NCBI GenBank assembly: GCA_035936835.1
Contig: DASYVT010000135.1
Span: 29,150-93,149, forward strand
Direction: 5' to 3'
DNA from: Candidatus Methylomirabilota bacterium
GTDB lineage: Bacteria; Methylomirabilota; Methylomirabilia; Rokubacteriales; CSP1-6
DNA: 64,000 bases
Each line of letters begins with the position of its first letter. Within the stretch, counting starts at the first letter, position 1. The notes below the pieces were generated by a model. The model did no database searches. It was not told where the DNA came from and saw only the letters and a list, made by a program, of their open reading frames with translations. A program made the translations under genes and the position numbers. Shown piece by piece: positions 43,465-53,189 of this stretch.

Positions 43465-43755
43465 TCATAAAATCTCCACCTGAATATCGGTGACGTATCC
43501 GTCCACGTTGTCCTCGATGTAATCGAGCGCCTTGGAGATGACCTCGTTGGCGTGGCGCGAATCGCCCGAGACGCAGGCGACGGCGAGCGTGGCCCGCTGC
43601 CAGGCGTCGTGGTGGTCCACTTCCGCAACGGAGATCTCGAAGCGCTGGCGGAGCTTGTCCTTGAGGCCCTTCAAGACGTGGCGCTTGCCCTTGAGCGAGC
43701 CCACGTCCGGCAGGTGCAGCTCGACGGTGCCGACCGCCACCCGCGCCGCCGACAC
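43465..43755 (-). CDS. DUF503 (YlxP-like) protein
   Basis: The 96-aa product starts at GTG 43755, one base past the infB stop. It has the family features VGTVELHLPDVGSLKGKRHVL and KFGVSVAEV-like RFEISVAEVDHHDAWQRA. YlxP-type proteins are found between infB and rbfA in many bacteria; their molecular role, probably in ribosome maturation, is unproven. Confidence 0.92.
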   Translation of the reverse strand: MSAARVAVGTVELHLPDVGSLKGKRHVLKGLKDKLRQRFEISVAEVDHHDAWQRATLAVACVSGDSRHANEVISKALDYIEDNVDGYVTDIQVEIL

Positions 43756-43756
43756 G

Positions 43757-46201
43757 CTAGAGGCTCCGAGCGACTTCCTCGGTCGTATAGGCCTCGATGA
43801 TGTCGCCGGGCTGGACGCCCTTGACCCCCTCGACCCCGATGCCGCACTCGAGCCCCTGCAGGACCTCGCGGACATCGTCCTTGAAGCGCTTGAGGGAGGC
43901 GATGGTGTTCTCGCCGAGCAGGGTGTCGCCCCGCTTGATGCGGATCCGCGCCGTCCGGATGATCTTGCCCTCGATCACAACGCAACCGAAGATCGTCCCC
44001 ACCTTGGAGATGGGGAAGAGTTGCTTGACCTGGGCGCGGCCGTGGACCGTCTCGCGGATCTCCGGCGCGAGCATGCCGCTGAGCGCCGCCTTGACGTCGT
44101 TGATGACGTCGTAGATGACGCTGTAGTTCCTGAGGTCCACGCCGTCGGACTGGGCCTGGCTTGCGGCCTTGGGCTCGGCCTTGACGTTGAAGCCGAGCAC
44201 GATGGCGTTCGAGGCCGAAGCGAGCATGACGTCGGACTCGTTGACCGCGCCCACGGAACCGTGGATGACCTTGAGACGCACCTCGTCGGTCGACAATCGC
44301 TCGAGAGACTCCGTCAGCGCCTCGACCGAGCCCTGCACGTCGGCCTTGAGCACAAGCCGCAGCTCCTTGACCTCGCCCGCCTCGATCTGCTTGTGCAGGT
44401 CCTCCAGCGTGATCCGCGCGGTGCCCTTGCCCTTGAGACGGTCACGGTCGGCGCGCACGGTCGCGATCTGCCGCGCCTTGCGCTCGTCCGCGACGACCAG
44501 CAGGGTGTCGCCCGCCTGGGGCACGCCCGAGAGGCCGAGGATCTCGACCGGGTCCGAGGGCTCGGCCTTGGTGACTTTCTTGCCGCGGTCGCTGAACATG
44601 GCGCGGACCCGGCCCGAGTGCTGGCCAATGACGACCGCGTCGCCTTCCTTGAGCGTGCCCGACTGGATCAGCACCGTCGCCACCGGGCCGCGGCCTCGAT
44701 CCAGCCGGCCTTCGACGATGATGCCGCGAGCGGCCCGGTTCGGGTTGGCGCGCAGCTCCAGCACCTCCGCCTGGAGCGCCGTCATCTCGAGCAGCTGCGG
44801 GATGCCGTCGCCGCGCTTGGCGGAGGTCGGGATGAAGATGGTCTGGCCACCCCAGTCCTCGGGCACGAGGCCCAGGTTCGACAGCTCGCGCTTGACGCGG
44901 TCGGGGTCGCTGCCCGGCTTGTCGATCTTGTTGACCGCGACGAGGATCGGCACGTTCGCGGCCTTGGCATGGTTGACGGCCTCGACCGTCTGCGGCATCA
45001 CGCCGTCGTCGGCCGCCACGACGAGGATGACGATGTCCGTCGCCTGGGCGCCGCGGGCGCGCATGGCCGTGAAAGCCTCGTGACCCGGGGTGTCGAGGAA
45101 CGTAACCTTGCCGTGGGAGGTCTCGACCTGGTAGGCGCCGATGTGCTGGGTGATGCCTCCAGCCTCCTTCTCCGCCACCTTGGTGGTCCTGATCGCGTCG
45201 AGGAGCGACGTCTTGCCGTGGTCGACGTGGCCCATGACGGTGACCACCGGCGGGCGCAGCTTGAGCTGACCTGGATCTGTCTCCTCCTCCTCCAAGATGT
45301 CGCCCTCGAGCGAGCGAATCTCCACGTCGAAGTAGAACTTGTCGGCAACGAGCTTGGCCGCCGTCGGGTCCAACACCTCGTTGACGGTGGCCATGACGCC
45401 CAGGTCGAGGAGCGCCTTGATCACCTCGCCGGACTTGTGACGCATGGCCGCCGCCAGCTCACCGACGGTCACGGATTCCGGCAGCTTGATCAACTCGCGC
45501 TTGATCTCGACGGGCGGCTCGGGCGGGGTCGGCTCGGGCCTGGGCTCTCGCTTGACCTCCACCTTGGGAGGTGCGGCCGGCGCCACAGGCGCCGCGGCGG
45601 CAGGACGCGCGGGCACGGCGGGCCTCGCGGGCACGGGCGGCGCTGCGGGACCGACTGCCGCAGGCGGCATCCCGATTCGCGGCTGGGTCGGCGGGGCCGG
45701 CGCCGTCGGACGGAGAAGCGTCGGCTCCTTCCTGAGGACCATCGGCGCCGGAGGCGGAGCGACGGGAGTTGGATCAGCCGCAGGCGCGGGAGCGGGGACC
45801 GGCTCCGCGATCGGAGCGGCGCTGTGGCGGAAGAGCGTCGCCGCGGGCTTGATCTCTTCCGCGGGCTCCGGCGCCAGAGGCGTCTCGGCCTCGATCGTCA
45901 CGACCTTCTTGCGCGTGCCCTTGGGTGCCGTCGCTGACCCGGCGGCTTTCTTCTTCGCGACCGCGGGCTCCTCGGCCTCGCCCGGGGCGGGCCTGGCCTT
46001 GGGCGCCCGCTTGGGCTTGGCTTCTTCGGGCAAGTCCCGGCCGCGGCCCAGCTTGACCCGCAGCTCGTTCGCCGTCGCCACCTGCAGCGGGCTCATCGCC
46101 CGCATCGCCTTCTGGCCCATCGCCTCGAGGGCGACGATCAAATCCTTGCTGGTGACACCCAGCTCCTTCGCGAGGTCGATGACCTTGATTCGTGCCGCCA
46201 C
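43757..46201 (-). CDS. infB: Translation initiation factor IF-2
   Basis: The 814-aa product has an N-terminal IF2_N helix module ([21 protein letters not shown]) and a long Ala/Pro linker (about 60-235), then a second IF2_N. The GTPase domain contains GHVDHGKT near 322, DTPGHEAF and NKIDKPG. The beta-barrel and C-terminal domains that bind fMet-tRNA follow. GTG 46201 has AAGGAGG 10 nt upstream. It belongs to the rimP-nusA-ylxR-infB operon. Confidence 0.97.
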   Translation of the reverse strand: MAARIKVIDLAKELGVTSKDLIVALEAMGQKAMRAMSPLQVATANELRVKLGRGRDLPEEAKPKRAPKARPAPGEAEEPAVAKKKAAGSATAPKGTRKKVVTIEAETPLAPEPAEEIKPAATLFRHSAAPIAEPVPAPAPAADPTPVAPPPAPMVLRKEPTLLRPTAPAPPTQPRIGMPPAAVGPAAPPVPARPAVPARPAAAAPVAPAAPPKVEVKREPRPEPTPPEPPVEIKRELIKLPESVTVGELAAAMRHKSGEVIKALLDLGVMATVNEVLDPTAAKLVADKFYFDVEIRSLEGDILEEEETDPGQLKLRPPVVTVMGHVDHGKTSLLDAIRTTKVAEKEAGGITQHIGAYQVETSHGKVTFLDTPGHEAFTAMRARGAQATDIVILVVAADDGVMPQTVEAVNHAKAANVPILVAVNKIDKPGSDPDRVKRELSNLGLVPEDWGGQTIFIPTSAKRGDGIPQLLEMTALQAEVLELRANPNRAARGIIVEGRLDRGRGPVATVLIQSGTLKEGDAVVIGQHSGRVRAMFSDRGKKVTKAEPSDPVEILGLSGVPQAGDTLLVVADERKARQIATVRADRDRLKGKGTARITLEDLHKQIEAGEVKELRLVLKADVQGSVEALTESLERLSTDEVRLKVIHGSVGAVNESDVMLASASNAIVLGFNVKAEPKAASQAQSDGVDLRNYSVIYDVINDVKAALSGMLAPEIRETVHGRAQVKQLFPISKVGTIFGCVVIEGKIIRTARIRIKRGDTLLGENTIASLKRFKDDVREVLQGLECGIGVEGVKGVQPGDIIEAYTTEEVARSL

Positions 46202-46208
46202 AGCCTGC

Positions 46209-46490
46209 TTACCTCCTTGCCTTGTCGTTCACGACCCGGCCGTTCAGAATCGCCGCCGCGCCCGATGCGGGCGGCTCGCAGGGCCGCTTGAACGCATGCC
46301 CGAGCCGGCCCGTGTGGAGGGCCTTGCCCAGGCACCCGGGATCGGGGCACACGTACGCACCCCGCCCTTCGGCCCGACCACCGTCATCCACGTGTACCCG
46401 CCCGTCCGCGCCGCGCACCAGCCGCACGAGCGCGGCCTTGGGCCGGACCTTCCGGCACCCGATGCAGGTCCGCTGGGGCGCCGCCGTCAC
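46209..46490 (-). CDS. ylxR: YlxR (DUF448) RNA-binding protein
   Basis: This 93-aa protein has RTCIGCRKVRPKAALVRLV at the start and GRGAYVCPDPGCLGKAL, matching the YlxR family between nusA and infB. YlxR is a small nucleoid- or RNA-associated protein, reported to affect transcription and RNase P activity in B. subtilis. GTG 46490 overlaps the nusA stop as GTGA. Confidence 0.93.
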   Translation of the reverse strand: MTAAPQRTCIGCRKVRPKAALVRLVRGADGRVHVDDGGRAEGRGAYVCPDPGCLGKALHTGRLGHAFKRPCEPPASGAAAILNGRVVNDKARR

Positions 46491-47917
46491 TCAGCGGAGG
46501 TCCTCGCCACGCTCTCTGGAGGCGCCTCGACTGCCCGGACTTGCTCCGCTGGCAGGACTTGCTCCGCCGGCGGGACATCGTCCGCCGCCGGGAGCGCATC
46601 GCCCGCGACTTCCTCGACTGCTTCAGGCGCAGGATCCACGCGCGGGTGCTGCTCGATCCACTCCTGCGCTGCGGCGAGGATCCCCGCCGCCTTCTTCTCG
46701 CCGAGGCCGGGCACGGCCTCGAGAGCCTCGAGCCCCGCCTGGACGATGCGCGCCGGGGAAAAGAGGCCGTGCTCCACGAGCCGCTCGATCATCTGCGGAC
46801 CGACGCCCGGGAACTCCGCGAGCGCCTCCCGGCCGTGGGCCAACTCCTCCTCCACAAGGCGGCGCTCCTCCTCGACCTCGCCCTCGCTCTTGATGTCCAC
46901 GTGCAGCCCGGTCAGCTTGGCCGCGAGGCGCGCATTCTGCCCCCGTTTCCCGATGGCGAGCGAGAGCTGGTTGTCCGGCACGATCACCAGCGCCGAGCGC
47001 GGCCCCCCGCTCTCGTCGGCCGGGCCGAGGGTCACCGACGAGACCTTGGCCGGGGACAACGCCCGCGCCATGAAGGTCGCCGGGTCCGGCGCCCACTCGA
47101 CGATGTCGATCTTCTCGCTCCGCAGCTCGCGGCTGATCACCTGGATCCGGGTGCCGCGGAGCCCCACGCAGGCGCCGATGGGATCGACGTCGCGCTTGGT
47201 GGACATGACGGCGACCTTGGCGCGCTCCCCGGGCTCGCGCGCGGCGGCCTTGACCTGCACGATGCCCTCCGCGATCTCGGGGATCTCGGCCTCGAAGAGA
47301 CGGACGAGGAATCCCGCGTCGGCACGCGACAGTAGAATTTGCGGTCCCTTGGCGGTCTTCTTGACCTCCTGGACGAAGGCGCGGACGCGATCGTTGGGGT
47401 TGTAGCGCTCCCCCGGGATTTGCTCGCGCTCGGTGATCACCGCCTCGGCCTTGCCGAGGTCCACGATCACGTTGCGCTTCTCGATCCGGTGCACCGTGCC
47501 GCGGATGATCTTGCCCTGCTTGTCGATGAAGTCCGAGTAGACCGCGTCGCGCTCGGCGTCCCGCACGCGCTGCAGGATGACCTGCTTGGCCGTCTGCGCG
47601 GCGATGCGGCCGAACTCCTGGGTCGGCAGCCCGATCTCGATCTCGTCCTCGAGCTCCGCTTCGGCGTTGAGCTTCTGCGCCTCGGTGAGCGCGATCTCGA
47701 GCTTGGGGTCCGCGACGGTCTCGACCACCTTCTTGCGCGCGAAGACTTTGAGCACCCCCGTGTGGCGGTCGAGCTCCATCCGCGTGTTGTCGGCCACGCC
47801 CATGGTCTTCTTGGACGCCGACAGGAGGGCGGACTCCAGCGCCTCGAAGAGGATCTCTTTGTCGATCCCCTTCTCCGTGGCCATTTGCCCGATGACGTAG
47901 ATCAGTTCTTTGTTCAT
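46487..47917 (-). CDS. nusA: Transcription termination/antitermination factor NusA
   Basis: The 476-aa protein has the N-terminal RNA polymerase-binding domain, an S1 domain (GTVHRIEKRNVIVDLGKAEA), two KH domains (PIGACVGLRGTRIQVI; AIGKRGQNARLAAKLTG) and a helix-hairpin-helix region near 370-425. The last about 50 residues are acidic. NusA promotes pausing and hairpin termination. A hairpin terminator in front of rimP makes autoregulation possible. Confidence 0.97.
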   Translation of the reverse strand: MNKELIYVIGQMATEKGIDKEILFEALESALLSASKKTMGVADNTRMELDRHTGVLKVFARKKVVETVADPKLEIALTEAQKLNAEAELEDEIEIGLPTQEFGRIAAQTAKQVILQRVRDAERDAVYSDFIDKQGKIIRGTVHRIEKRNVIVDLGKAEAVITEREQIPGERYNPNDRVRAFVQEVKKTAKGPQILLSRADAGFLVRLFEAEIPEIAEGIVQVKAAAREPGERAKVAVMSTKRDVDPIGACVGLRGTRIQVISRELRSEKIDIVEWAPDPATFMARALSPAKVSSVTLGPADESGGPRSALVIVPDNQLSLAIGKRGQNARLAAKLTGLHVDIKSEGEVEEERRLVEEELAHGREALAEFPGVGPQMIERLVEHGLFSPARIVQAGLEALEAVPGLGEKKAAGILAAAQEWIEQHPRVDPAPEAVEEVAGDALPAADDVPPAEQVLPAEQVRAVEAPPESVARTSAE

Positions 47918-47932
47918 CGTGTCGCTGCCCGT

Positions 47933-48421
47933 TCACTTCCGCCTGAACGCCGGGTCGAGACGCGCCTTCGTCAGCAGCGCCCGCGGAACCTCGGCGGTCT
48001 GCCCGTCCGGCGCCGCGATGGCCAGTCGCTCGGGCCCGGCCGCTTCCAGCCGCCCCGCGAATTCCAGCCGCCCGTCCACCGGCTCGCGCACCCAGCACCG
48101 CACGTCCTTGCCTAATGCCCAGGTGAACTCACGGTCGGTCCTGAGCTCGCGGTCGAGCCCCGGAGAGGACACCTCTAGGTCGTAGCTCTCCAGAATCAGC
48201 CCGGATACGTCGAGCACGTCACCCGCCTCGTGGCTCAGGCGCTGGCAGTCGACGACCCCCGCCCCACCCGGCTTGTCCACGAAGAACCGCAGAACCCAGC
48301 GCCGCCCCTCCCGGCGCCATTGGAGATCCACCAGCCGGAGCGCGTGGGCCTCCAGGACCGGCGAGACGACGGCCTCGACCTTGGCCAGGAACGCCTCCCC
48401 GTCACCCGCCCGAGGGTCCAT
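47933..48421 (-). CDS. rimP: Ribosome maturation factor RimP
   Basis: The 162-aa protein has RFFVDKPGGAGVVDCQRLSHEAGDVLD-type and SSPGLDRELRT motifs of RimP, needed for 30S subunit assembly. It is first in the nusA-infB operon. The ATG has GGACGGAG just upstream, and the terminator-like hairpin is only 30 nt before it. Confidence 0.95.
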   Translation of the reverse strand: MDPRAGDGEAFLAKVEAVVSPVLEAHALRLVDLQWRREGRRWVLRFFVDKPGGAGVVDCQRLSHEAGDVLDVSGLILESYDLEVSSPGLDRELRTDREFTWALGKDVRCWVREPVDGRLEFAGRLEAAGPERLAIAAPDGQTAEVPRALLTKARLDPAFRRK

Positions 48422-48450
48422 CTCCGTCCACCCCCTGCCCCGTAGAGAAC

Positions 48451-48475
48451 AAAAAAGTGGGCGGCGCCCACTTTT
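48451..48475 (-). terminator. Strong hairpin with T-run between proS and rimP
   Basis: Arms AAAAGTGGGC (48453-48462) and GCCCACTTTT (48466-48475) form a 10-bp stem with a 3-nt loop. On the minus strand six T follow (48451-48456), as in a Rho-independent terminator; it could also work on the plus strand. It lies just 30 nt before the rimP start, so it could be the end of the proS operon and an attenuator for rimP-nusA. Confidence 0.8.
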
Positions 48476-48536
48476 GTCAAAACTTTAGCACATGTAGCCA
48501 CCACCCGCAAGGCTCACCGAGCGTCATAGAGTAACT

Positions 48537-48567
48537 CAAGGAGTGGGGGTGATCCAAGGAGTGGGGG
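48537..48567. repeat. Direct repeat of CAAGGAGTGGGGG
   Basis: The same 13 bases occur at 48537-48549 and 48555-48567 (18-bp period) between proS and the terminator. No function is evident. Confidence 0.7.
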
Positions 48568-48580
48568 CGCGAGGGGTGCC

Positions 48581-50284
48581 TCAAGCCATGGCGAGCCCTT
48601 TCGCGATGTCGCGGACGGCGTCAAGGACCCCGTCACAGGGCACCTTCCGGTCCGCCCGCGTCGCCCGCTCGCGGATCTCGACCACACCCTCCTTGGCGAG
48701 CGCGTTGCCGACCGTGATCCGGATCGGCACGCCAAGCAGGTCGGCGTCCTTGAACTTGACGCCCGCGCGCTCGTCGCGGTCGTCCATCAGGACGTCGAAG
48801 CCGGCCCCCGCCAGCGCCCGTTCGATCTCCTCGGCGGCCGCCATCTGGGCGGCATCCTTGATCGCGATAGGTACGAGGTGCACGTGGAAGGGCGCGATGG
48901 CCCAGGGCCAGATGATCCCGTCGGCATCGTGGTGCTGCTCAACGGCGGCGGCCGCGATCCTCGCGGGGCCGATGCCATAGGAGCCCATCACGATCGGCTG
49001 CTGCTGCCCCTGCTCGTCGAGATACATGGCGCCCAGGGGCTCAGAGAACTTCGTGCCGAGCTTGAAGATGTTGCCAACCTCGATGACGCGCTCGACCGCG
49101 AGCGGCTTGCCGCACATGGGGCAGCCTTCGCCCGGCAGCGCGACCTGGAGGTCGGCCCAGTCGCAGGCGAAGTCCTTCCCCGGCGTGACCCCGACCAGGT
49201 GGTAGCCATCGCGGCCGGCACCCACGACGTAGGCTCCGCTCTTGAGCGACTCGTCCGCCACGATGCGGGCGACACCCTTCGCTCCCACGGGCCCGACAGA
49301 GCCCACGGAGACGCCGAGGTGCTTGAGGATCTCCTCTGGGTGGGCGGCGCGCGCCTCCGCTCGGAGCGCACGGGTCAACTTCCGCTCGTGCAGGTTGTGA
49401 TCACCGCGCACGAGGACCAGCACCGCCTGCTCACCGGCCATGAAGACGAGCGACTTGATGGTGCAGGCGGGGTCTATCTGAAGCATGGCCGAGACCTCTG
49501 CGATGGTCCGGGCCCCGGGTGTCGCGACTTCGCGGCGCCCGGCCTCGGGAAGCCCGGCCGGTAGGGGCACACCGCGGGCCAGCTCGACATTGGCGCCATA
49601 GCCGCAACCGGCGCACAGGGCGACGTCGTCTTCTCCGGCGTCCGACGGCGCCATGAACTCCTCGGACCCAGAGCCTCCCATCATGCCGGGATCCGAGTTG
49701 ACAATGACGTAGCGCAGACCGCTGCGGTCGAAGATCTTGCAATAGGCCTGCCTGTGGGCGCTGTAGGAAACGTCGAGCGCCGCCGTGTCGGGGTCGAGGG
49801 TGTAGGAGTCCTTCATCAGGAACTCCCGCGTGCGGAGCACGCCGGAGCGCGGCCGCGCCTCGTCGCGCTCCTTGGTCTGGATCTGGTACCAAATCTGCGG
49901 CAGCTCGCGGTAGGAGCGGATCTCGCGTGCGGCGAGCCAGGCCACGACCTCCTCGTGGGTCATGCCGAGGCACATGTCGCGCTGGTTGCGGTCCTTGAGC
50001 CGGAACATCTCCCCGCCGATCACGTCCCAGCGCCCCGACTGCCGCCAGATCTCGGCCGGGTGGAGGACCGGCATCGTGATCTCCTGCCCTCCGATCGCGT
50101 TCATCTCCTCGCGGATGATCGCGTTGACCTTGTCGATGACGCGCTGTCCTAGCGGCAGGTACACGTAGATCCCCGCGGCCAGCTGGCGGACGAGCCCCGC
50201 CCGGACCATGAGCTTGTGGCTGATCGCCTCGGCGTCGGCAGGGTCCTCCCGCAGCGTCGGGATGAGCGAGCGGGTCCAGCGCAT
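48581..50284 (-). CDS. proS: Prolyl-tRNA synthetase, bacterial type with editing domain
   Basis: The 567-aa class II synthetase has the RQLAAGIYVYLPLGQRV start, motif 2 around FRLKDRNQRDMCLG, and an inserted editing (YbaK-like) domain between about 225 and 380 (MLQIDPACTIKSLVF; RGDHNLHERKL). MGSYGIGPAR and the anticodon-binding domain follow. It charges tRNA-Pro and clears mis-charged Ala. It begins 3 nt after the ferredoxin gene stop and ends in a stretch before a strong terminator. Confidence 0.97.
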   Translation of the reverse strand: MRWTRSLIPTLREDPADAEAISHKLMVRAGLVRQLAAGIYVYLPLGQRVIDKVNAIIREEMNAIGGQEITMPVLHPAEIWRQSGRWDVIGGEMFRLKDRNQRDMCLGMTHEEVVAWLAAREIRSYRELPQIWYQIQTKERDEARPRSGVLRTREFLMKDSYTLDPDTAALDVSYSAHRQAYCKIFDRSGLRYVIVNSDPGMMGGSGSEEFMAPSDAGEDDVALCAGCGYGANVELARGVPLPAGLPEAGRREVATPGARTIAEVSAMLQIDPACTIKSLVFMAGEQAVLVLVRGDHNLHERKLTRALRAEARAAHPEEILKHLGVSVGSVGPVGAKGVARIVADESLKSGAYVVGAGRDGYHLVGVTPGKDFACDWADLQVALPGEGCPMCGKPLAVERVIEVGNIFKLGTKFSEPLGAMYLDEQGQQQPIVMGSYGIGPARIAAAAVEQHHDADGIIWPWAIAPFHVHLVPIAIKDAAQMAAAEEIERALAGAGFDVLMDDRDERAGVKFKDADLLGVPIRITVGNALAKEGVVEIRERATRADRKVPCDGVLDAVRDIAKGLAMA

Positions 50285-50287
50285 GGA

Positions 50288-50620
50288 CTACGGCGCCGCC
50301 TTGACCTTGTTGGACCCGGGCACGCCCGGGTCGTAGATCAGGCGCTGGACAGGCTTCCCGCCCAGGATATGGGAGTCCAGAATCTCCTGGAGGTCGGACT
50401 CCTTGACGCCCGCGTACCAGACGTTGTCCGGGTAGACGACGATCATCGGGCCGTGGCCGCACTGCGAGAAGCAGCCGGACTTGTTCACGCGCACCTCGGC
50501 GTGCTTGCCCGCCGTGGCGGCGCCGGTACGGAGCGTCTTGACGTACTTCTCGACGTCACCTTGCTGGGGGCAGGTCTCGCCGGAAGTGCATACGAACACG
50601 TGGCAGCGGTATTGGCCCAT
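50288..50620 (-). CDS. Thioredoxin-like [2Fe-2S] ferredoxin
   Basis: The 110-aa protein starts MGQYRCHVFVC with cysteines at 6 and 11 (plus Cys 17 in SGETCP), and later KSGCFSQCGHGP. This C-x10-to-12-C ... C-x3-C spacing is that of the thioredoxin-fold [2Fe-2S] ferredoxins (NuoE-like/Aquifex Fd4 type). It is a soluble electron carrier. It lies between rseP and proS, where many bacteria have ispG, a [4Fe-4S] enzyme of the same pathway as dxr. It could serve such a reductive step, but that is inference. Confidence 0.87.
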   Translation of the reverse strand: MGQYRCHVFVCTSGETCPQQGDVEKYVKTLRTGAATAGKHAEVRVNKSGCFSQCGHGPMIVVYPDNVWYAGVKESDLQEILDSHILGGKPVQRLIYDPGVPGSNKVKAAP

Positions 50621-50631
50621 GGGCGCTCGCC

Positions 50632-51993
50632 TCAGCGGAAGAAGCGGTTGAAGACGTCGAGCCGCGAGAGATCGTTGTACACGGCATAGACCATCAGCAT
50701 CATCAGGAGCACGAAGCCGACCTGCTGCGCGATCTCGCGCTTGCGTTGCGAGATCGGCCGCCCGAGGACCGCCTCGCAGGCGAAGAAGAGCAGGTGGCCG
50801 CCGTCGAGCATGGGCACGGGCAAGAGATTCAGGACGGCGAGGTTGACGCTGATCAGCGCGGTGAACAGCGTGAGGTAGTTGATCCCTTGCCGCGCCTGTT
50901 CGCCTGCCGCCGCGGCGATCTGGATCGGGCCCCCGATATTCGACGGCGCCAGCTGCACGGTGACGAGCTTGTACATACCCTTGACCGTCAGGTACGTCCA
51001 ATCCCAGGTTTTCAGCGCCCCTTCCCAGAGCGCGGTCGCCGGGTTGGAGCGGACGAACACGACACCGGCGCCCAGAGCCATCGAGTGGCTGACGCCGATC
51101 CGCCCCTTGCTCTCGGGACCGGTCGGCGCCGGCGTCACCGACAGCGTCAGCGTCTGCTCCCCGCGCTTGATCCCGAGGTCGGTCGGCTGCCCCGCGCGCC
51201 TGCTGATCGCGTCGGCGAAATCGTCCCACGAGCCGACGGGCTTGCCCTCAAGCGAGACGACGAGGTCGCCGGCCTTGAGCCCGGCCTTCGCGGCCGGCCC
51301 ACCCGATACCACCTCCCCTATCTTGGCCTGGTCCGACACCGACTGCCGGGCGCCGAGGTCCCAGTAGTCCTGCTCGTCGCCGAAGAGATCGCGCCCCGCC
51401 ACCCGCTGCGGCGTCACCGCGAGCGTACGCTCCCCGCCCGGACCGGTAACCTTCAGCTCGAGTTTGCGGCCACGCCCCTCCTGGACGAGCGACTGCACCT
51501 CGTCCCAGTACTGGACGGCGCGGCCGTCCACGGTCAGTACCTTGTCGCCCGCCATGATCCCGGCCTGCGCCGCCGCGCTGCCCTCGGCCACGCGGCCGAC
51601 GACGGCCGGCACCACGGGCTTGCCCCAGATCATGAAGGCGAGCGCCGTCAGCACCACGGCGAGGACGAAGTTCATCCCGGGGCCCGCGAACACGATCAGA
51701 AAGCGCACCCACACGGGCTTGAGGTTGAAAGCGCGCGCGGGGTCCATCGCCCCGGTCTTGCCGCCTTCGAGGGGGTTCTCGTCGTCACCCATCATCTTGA
51801 CGTAGCCGCCCATCGGGATGGCCGAGAGACAGTACTCCGTCTCCTTGCCCTTGAACCGCCACAGCACGGGGCCGAAGCCGATGGAGAAGCGCTCCACGCC
51901 CACGCCCGACAGGCGGGCCACGATGAAATGGCCCCATTCGTGGATGAGGATCAGGATGCCCAGCACCGCGACGAAGGCCACGATGGTCGTCAC
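50632..51993 (-). CDS. rseP: Site-2 intramembrane protease RseP
   Basis: The 453-aa protein has the zinc motif HEWGH at 18-22 in the first membrane helix, two PDZ domains (around 130-200 and 215-285) and the C-terminal NLLPVPMLDGGHL motif with the third zinc ligand. It cuts membrane-bound anti-sigma factors and signal peptides. GTG 51993 overlaps the dxr stop as GTGA. Order dxr-rseP is typical. Confidence 0.96.
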   Translation of the reverse strand: MTTIVAFVAVLGILILIHEWGHFIVARLSGVGVERFSIGFGPVLWRFKGKETEYCLSAIPMGGYVKMMGDDENPLEGGKTGAMDPARAFNLKPVWVRFLIVFAGPGMNFVLAVVLTALAFMIWGKPVVPAVVGRVAEGSAAAQAGIMAGDKVLTVDGRAVQYWDEVQSLVQEGRGRKLELKVTGPGGERTLAVTPQRVAGRDLFGDEQDYWDLGARQSVSDQAKIGEVVSGGPAAKAGLKAGDLVVSLEGKPVGSWDDFADAISRRAGQPTDLGIKRGEQTLTLSVTPAPTGPESKGRIGVSHSMALGAGVVFVRSNPATALWEGALKTWDWTYLTVKGMYKLVTVQLAPSNIGGPIQIAAAAGEQARQGINYLTLFTALISVNLAVLNLLPVPMLDGGHLLFFACEAVLGRPISQRKREIAQQVGFVLLMMLMVYAVYNDLSRLDVFNRFFR

Positions 51994-53189
51994 CGGCCCG
52001 CCCTCCCGGACACGCCTGCCGCGGCGGCGGGCGCCCCGCCGGGCAGCCGGCCCTCGACGAAGCGGCGCGTCTCGGCGTCGACGTCCATGCAGGTCTCGAC
52101 GCTGTCGAGCGCGCGAGCGGGCACCCGCTCGAGCGCCAAGGCGATAAGCTCGGCGATCTGCGTGTAGCGGATCCTTCCTGCGAGGAAGGCGCCGACGGCG
52201 ATCTCGTTCGCCGCGTTGAGGACCGCCGGAGCGCAGCCGGCCGCGGCCAGGGCCTGGCGGCAGAGCGCCAGGCACGGGAAGCGCTCGTCGTCCGGCTCCT
52301 CGAACGTAAGCGAGCCGACCTTCGTCAGGTCGAGCCGCTCCCCCGGCCACGGCAGACGATCGGGATAGTTGAGCGCGTACAGAATCGGGATGCCCATGTC
52401 GGCCACGCCCAGCTGGGCGATGACCGAGCCGTCCACGTATTCGACCATGGAGTGGATGATGGACTGCGGGTGCACCACCACCTGCACCTGCTCCGCAGGG
52501 AGGCCGAAGAGCCAGCGGGCTTCGATGACCTCGAGCCCCTTGTTCATGAGCGTGGCCGAATCCACCGTGATCTTGGCCCCCATCTTCCACGTGGGATGAT
52601 TGAGCGCGTCCTCGACGGTGACCGAGGCCATGTCGGCCTTCGACATCCGGCGGAATGGTCCGCCCGAGGCCGTGAGGAGGATGCGATGGACCTGGCTCCG
52701 CTGCTGCCCCTCGAGGCACTGGAAGATGGCGCTGTGCTCGGAGTCGACCGGCAGGAGCGGCGCCTTGTGCCGTCTCGCGGCGGCCGTCATCAGGCTGCCC
52801 GCCATGACGAGCGGCTCCTTGTTCGCGATGGCCACGGCCTTGCCGGTCTCGATGGCGGCCATGGTGGGCAAGAGCCCGGCGCCGCCCACGATCGCCGAGA
52901 GGACGACGTCGGCTGGGACGTCGCGCGCCAGGGCAACGAGCCCGCGCGCGCCGCCCAAGATCTCCGGGCGCGGATGTCCGAGAGCCCGGGCCAGGACGTC
53001 CACCGCGCGCTCGTCGGCGAGCGCCACGACGCGCGGCCGGTGAGTCCGGCACAGCTCCGCCACGAGGTCAGGGTTTGTGCCGCGCGCGGCGAGGCCCTCG
53101 ACCCGGAACTGACCGGGGAAGTGCTCGATCAGCTCCAGCGCGCGCCGACCCACCGAGCCCGTCGCCCCCAGCACCGTCAGCCGTTTCAT
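51990..53189 (-). CDS. dxr: 1-deoxy-D-xylulose 5-phosphate reductoisomerase
   Basis: The product (399 aa from ATG 53189, or 402 from ATG 53198) has the NADPH motif GATGSVGRRALEL, ANKEPLVMAG, PVDSEHSAIFQ and LTASGGPFR. It makes MEP, the committed intermediate of the non-mevalonate isoprenoid route, feeding uppS in the same operon. ATG 53189 forms an ATGA overlap with cdsA; the other start is nearly as good. Confidence 0.96.
   Translation of the reverse strand: MKRLTVLGATGSVGRRALELIEHFPGQFRVEGLAARGTNPDLVAELCRTHRPRVVALADERAVDVLARALGHPRPEILGGARGLVALARDVPADVVLSAIVGGAGLLPTMAAIETGKAVAIANKEPLVMAGSLMTAAARRHKAPLLPVDSEHSAIFQCLEGQQRSQVHRILLTASGGPFRRMSKADMASVTVEDALNHPTWKMGAKITVDSATLMNKGLEVIEARWLFGLPAEQVQVVVHPQSIIHSMVEYVDGSVIAQLGVADMGIPILYALNYPDRLPWPGERLDLTKVGSLTFEEPDDERFPCLALCRQALAAAGCAPAVLNAANEIAVGAFLAGRIRYTQIAELIALALERVPARALDSVETCMDVDAETRRFVEGRLPGGAPAAAAGVSGRAGR

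Noticed and set aside
48500..48580. Small gene between proS and the terminator
   Set aside because: Only a 13-bp direct repeat and no open frame with a start signal were found.
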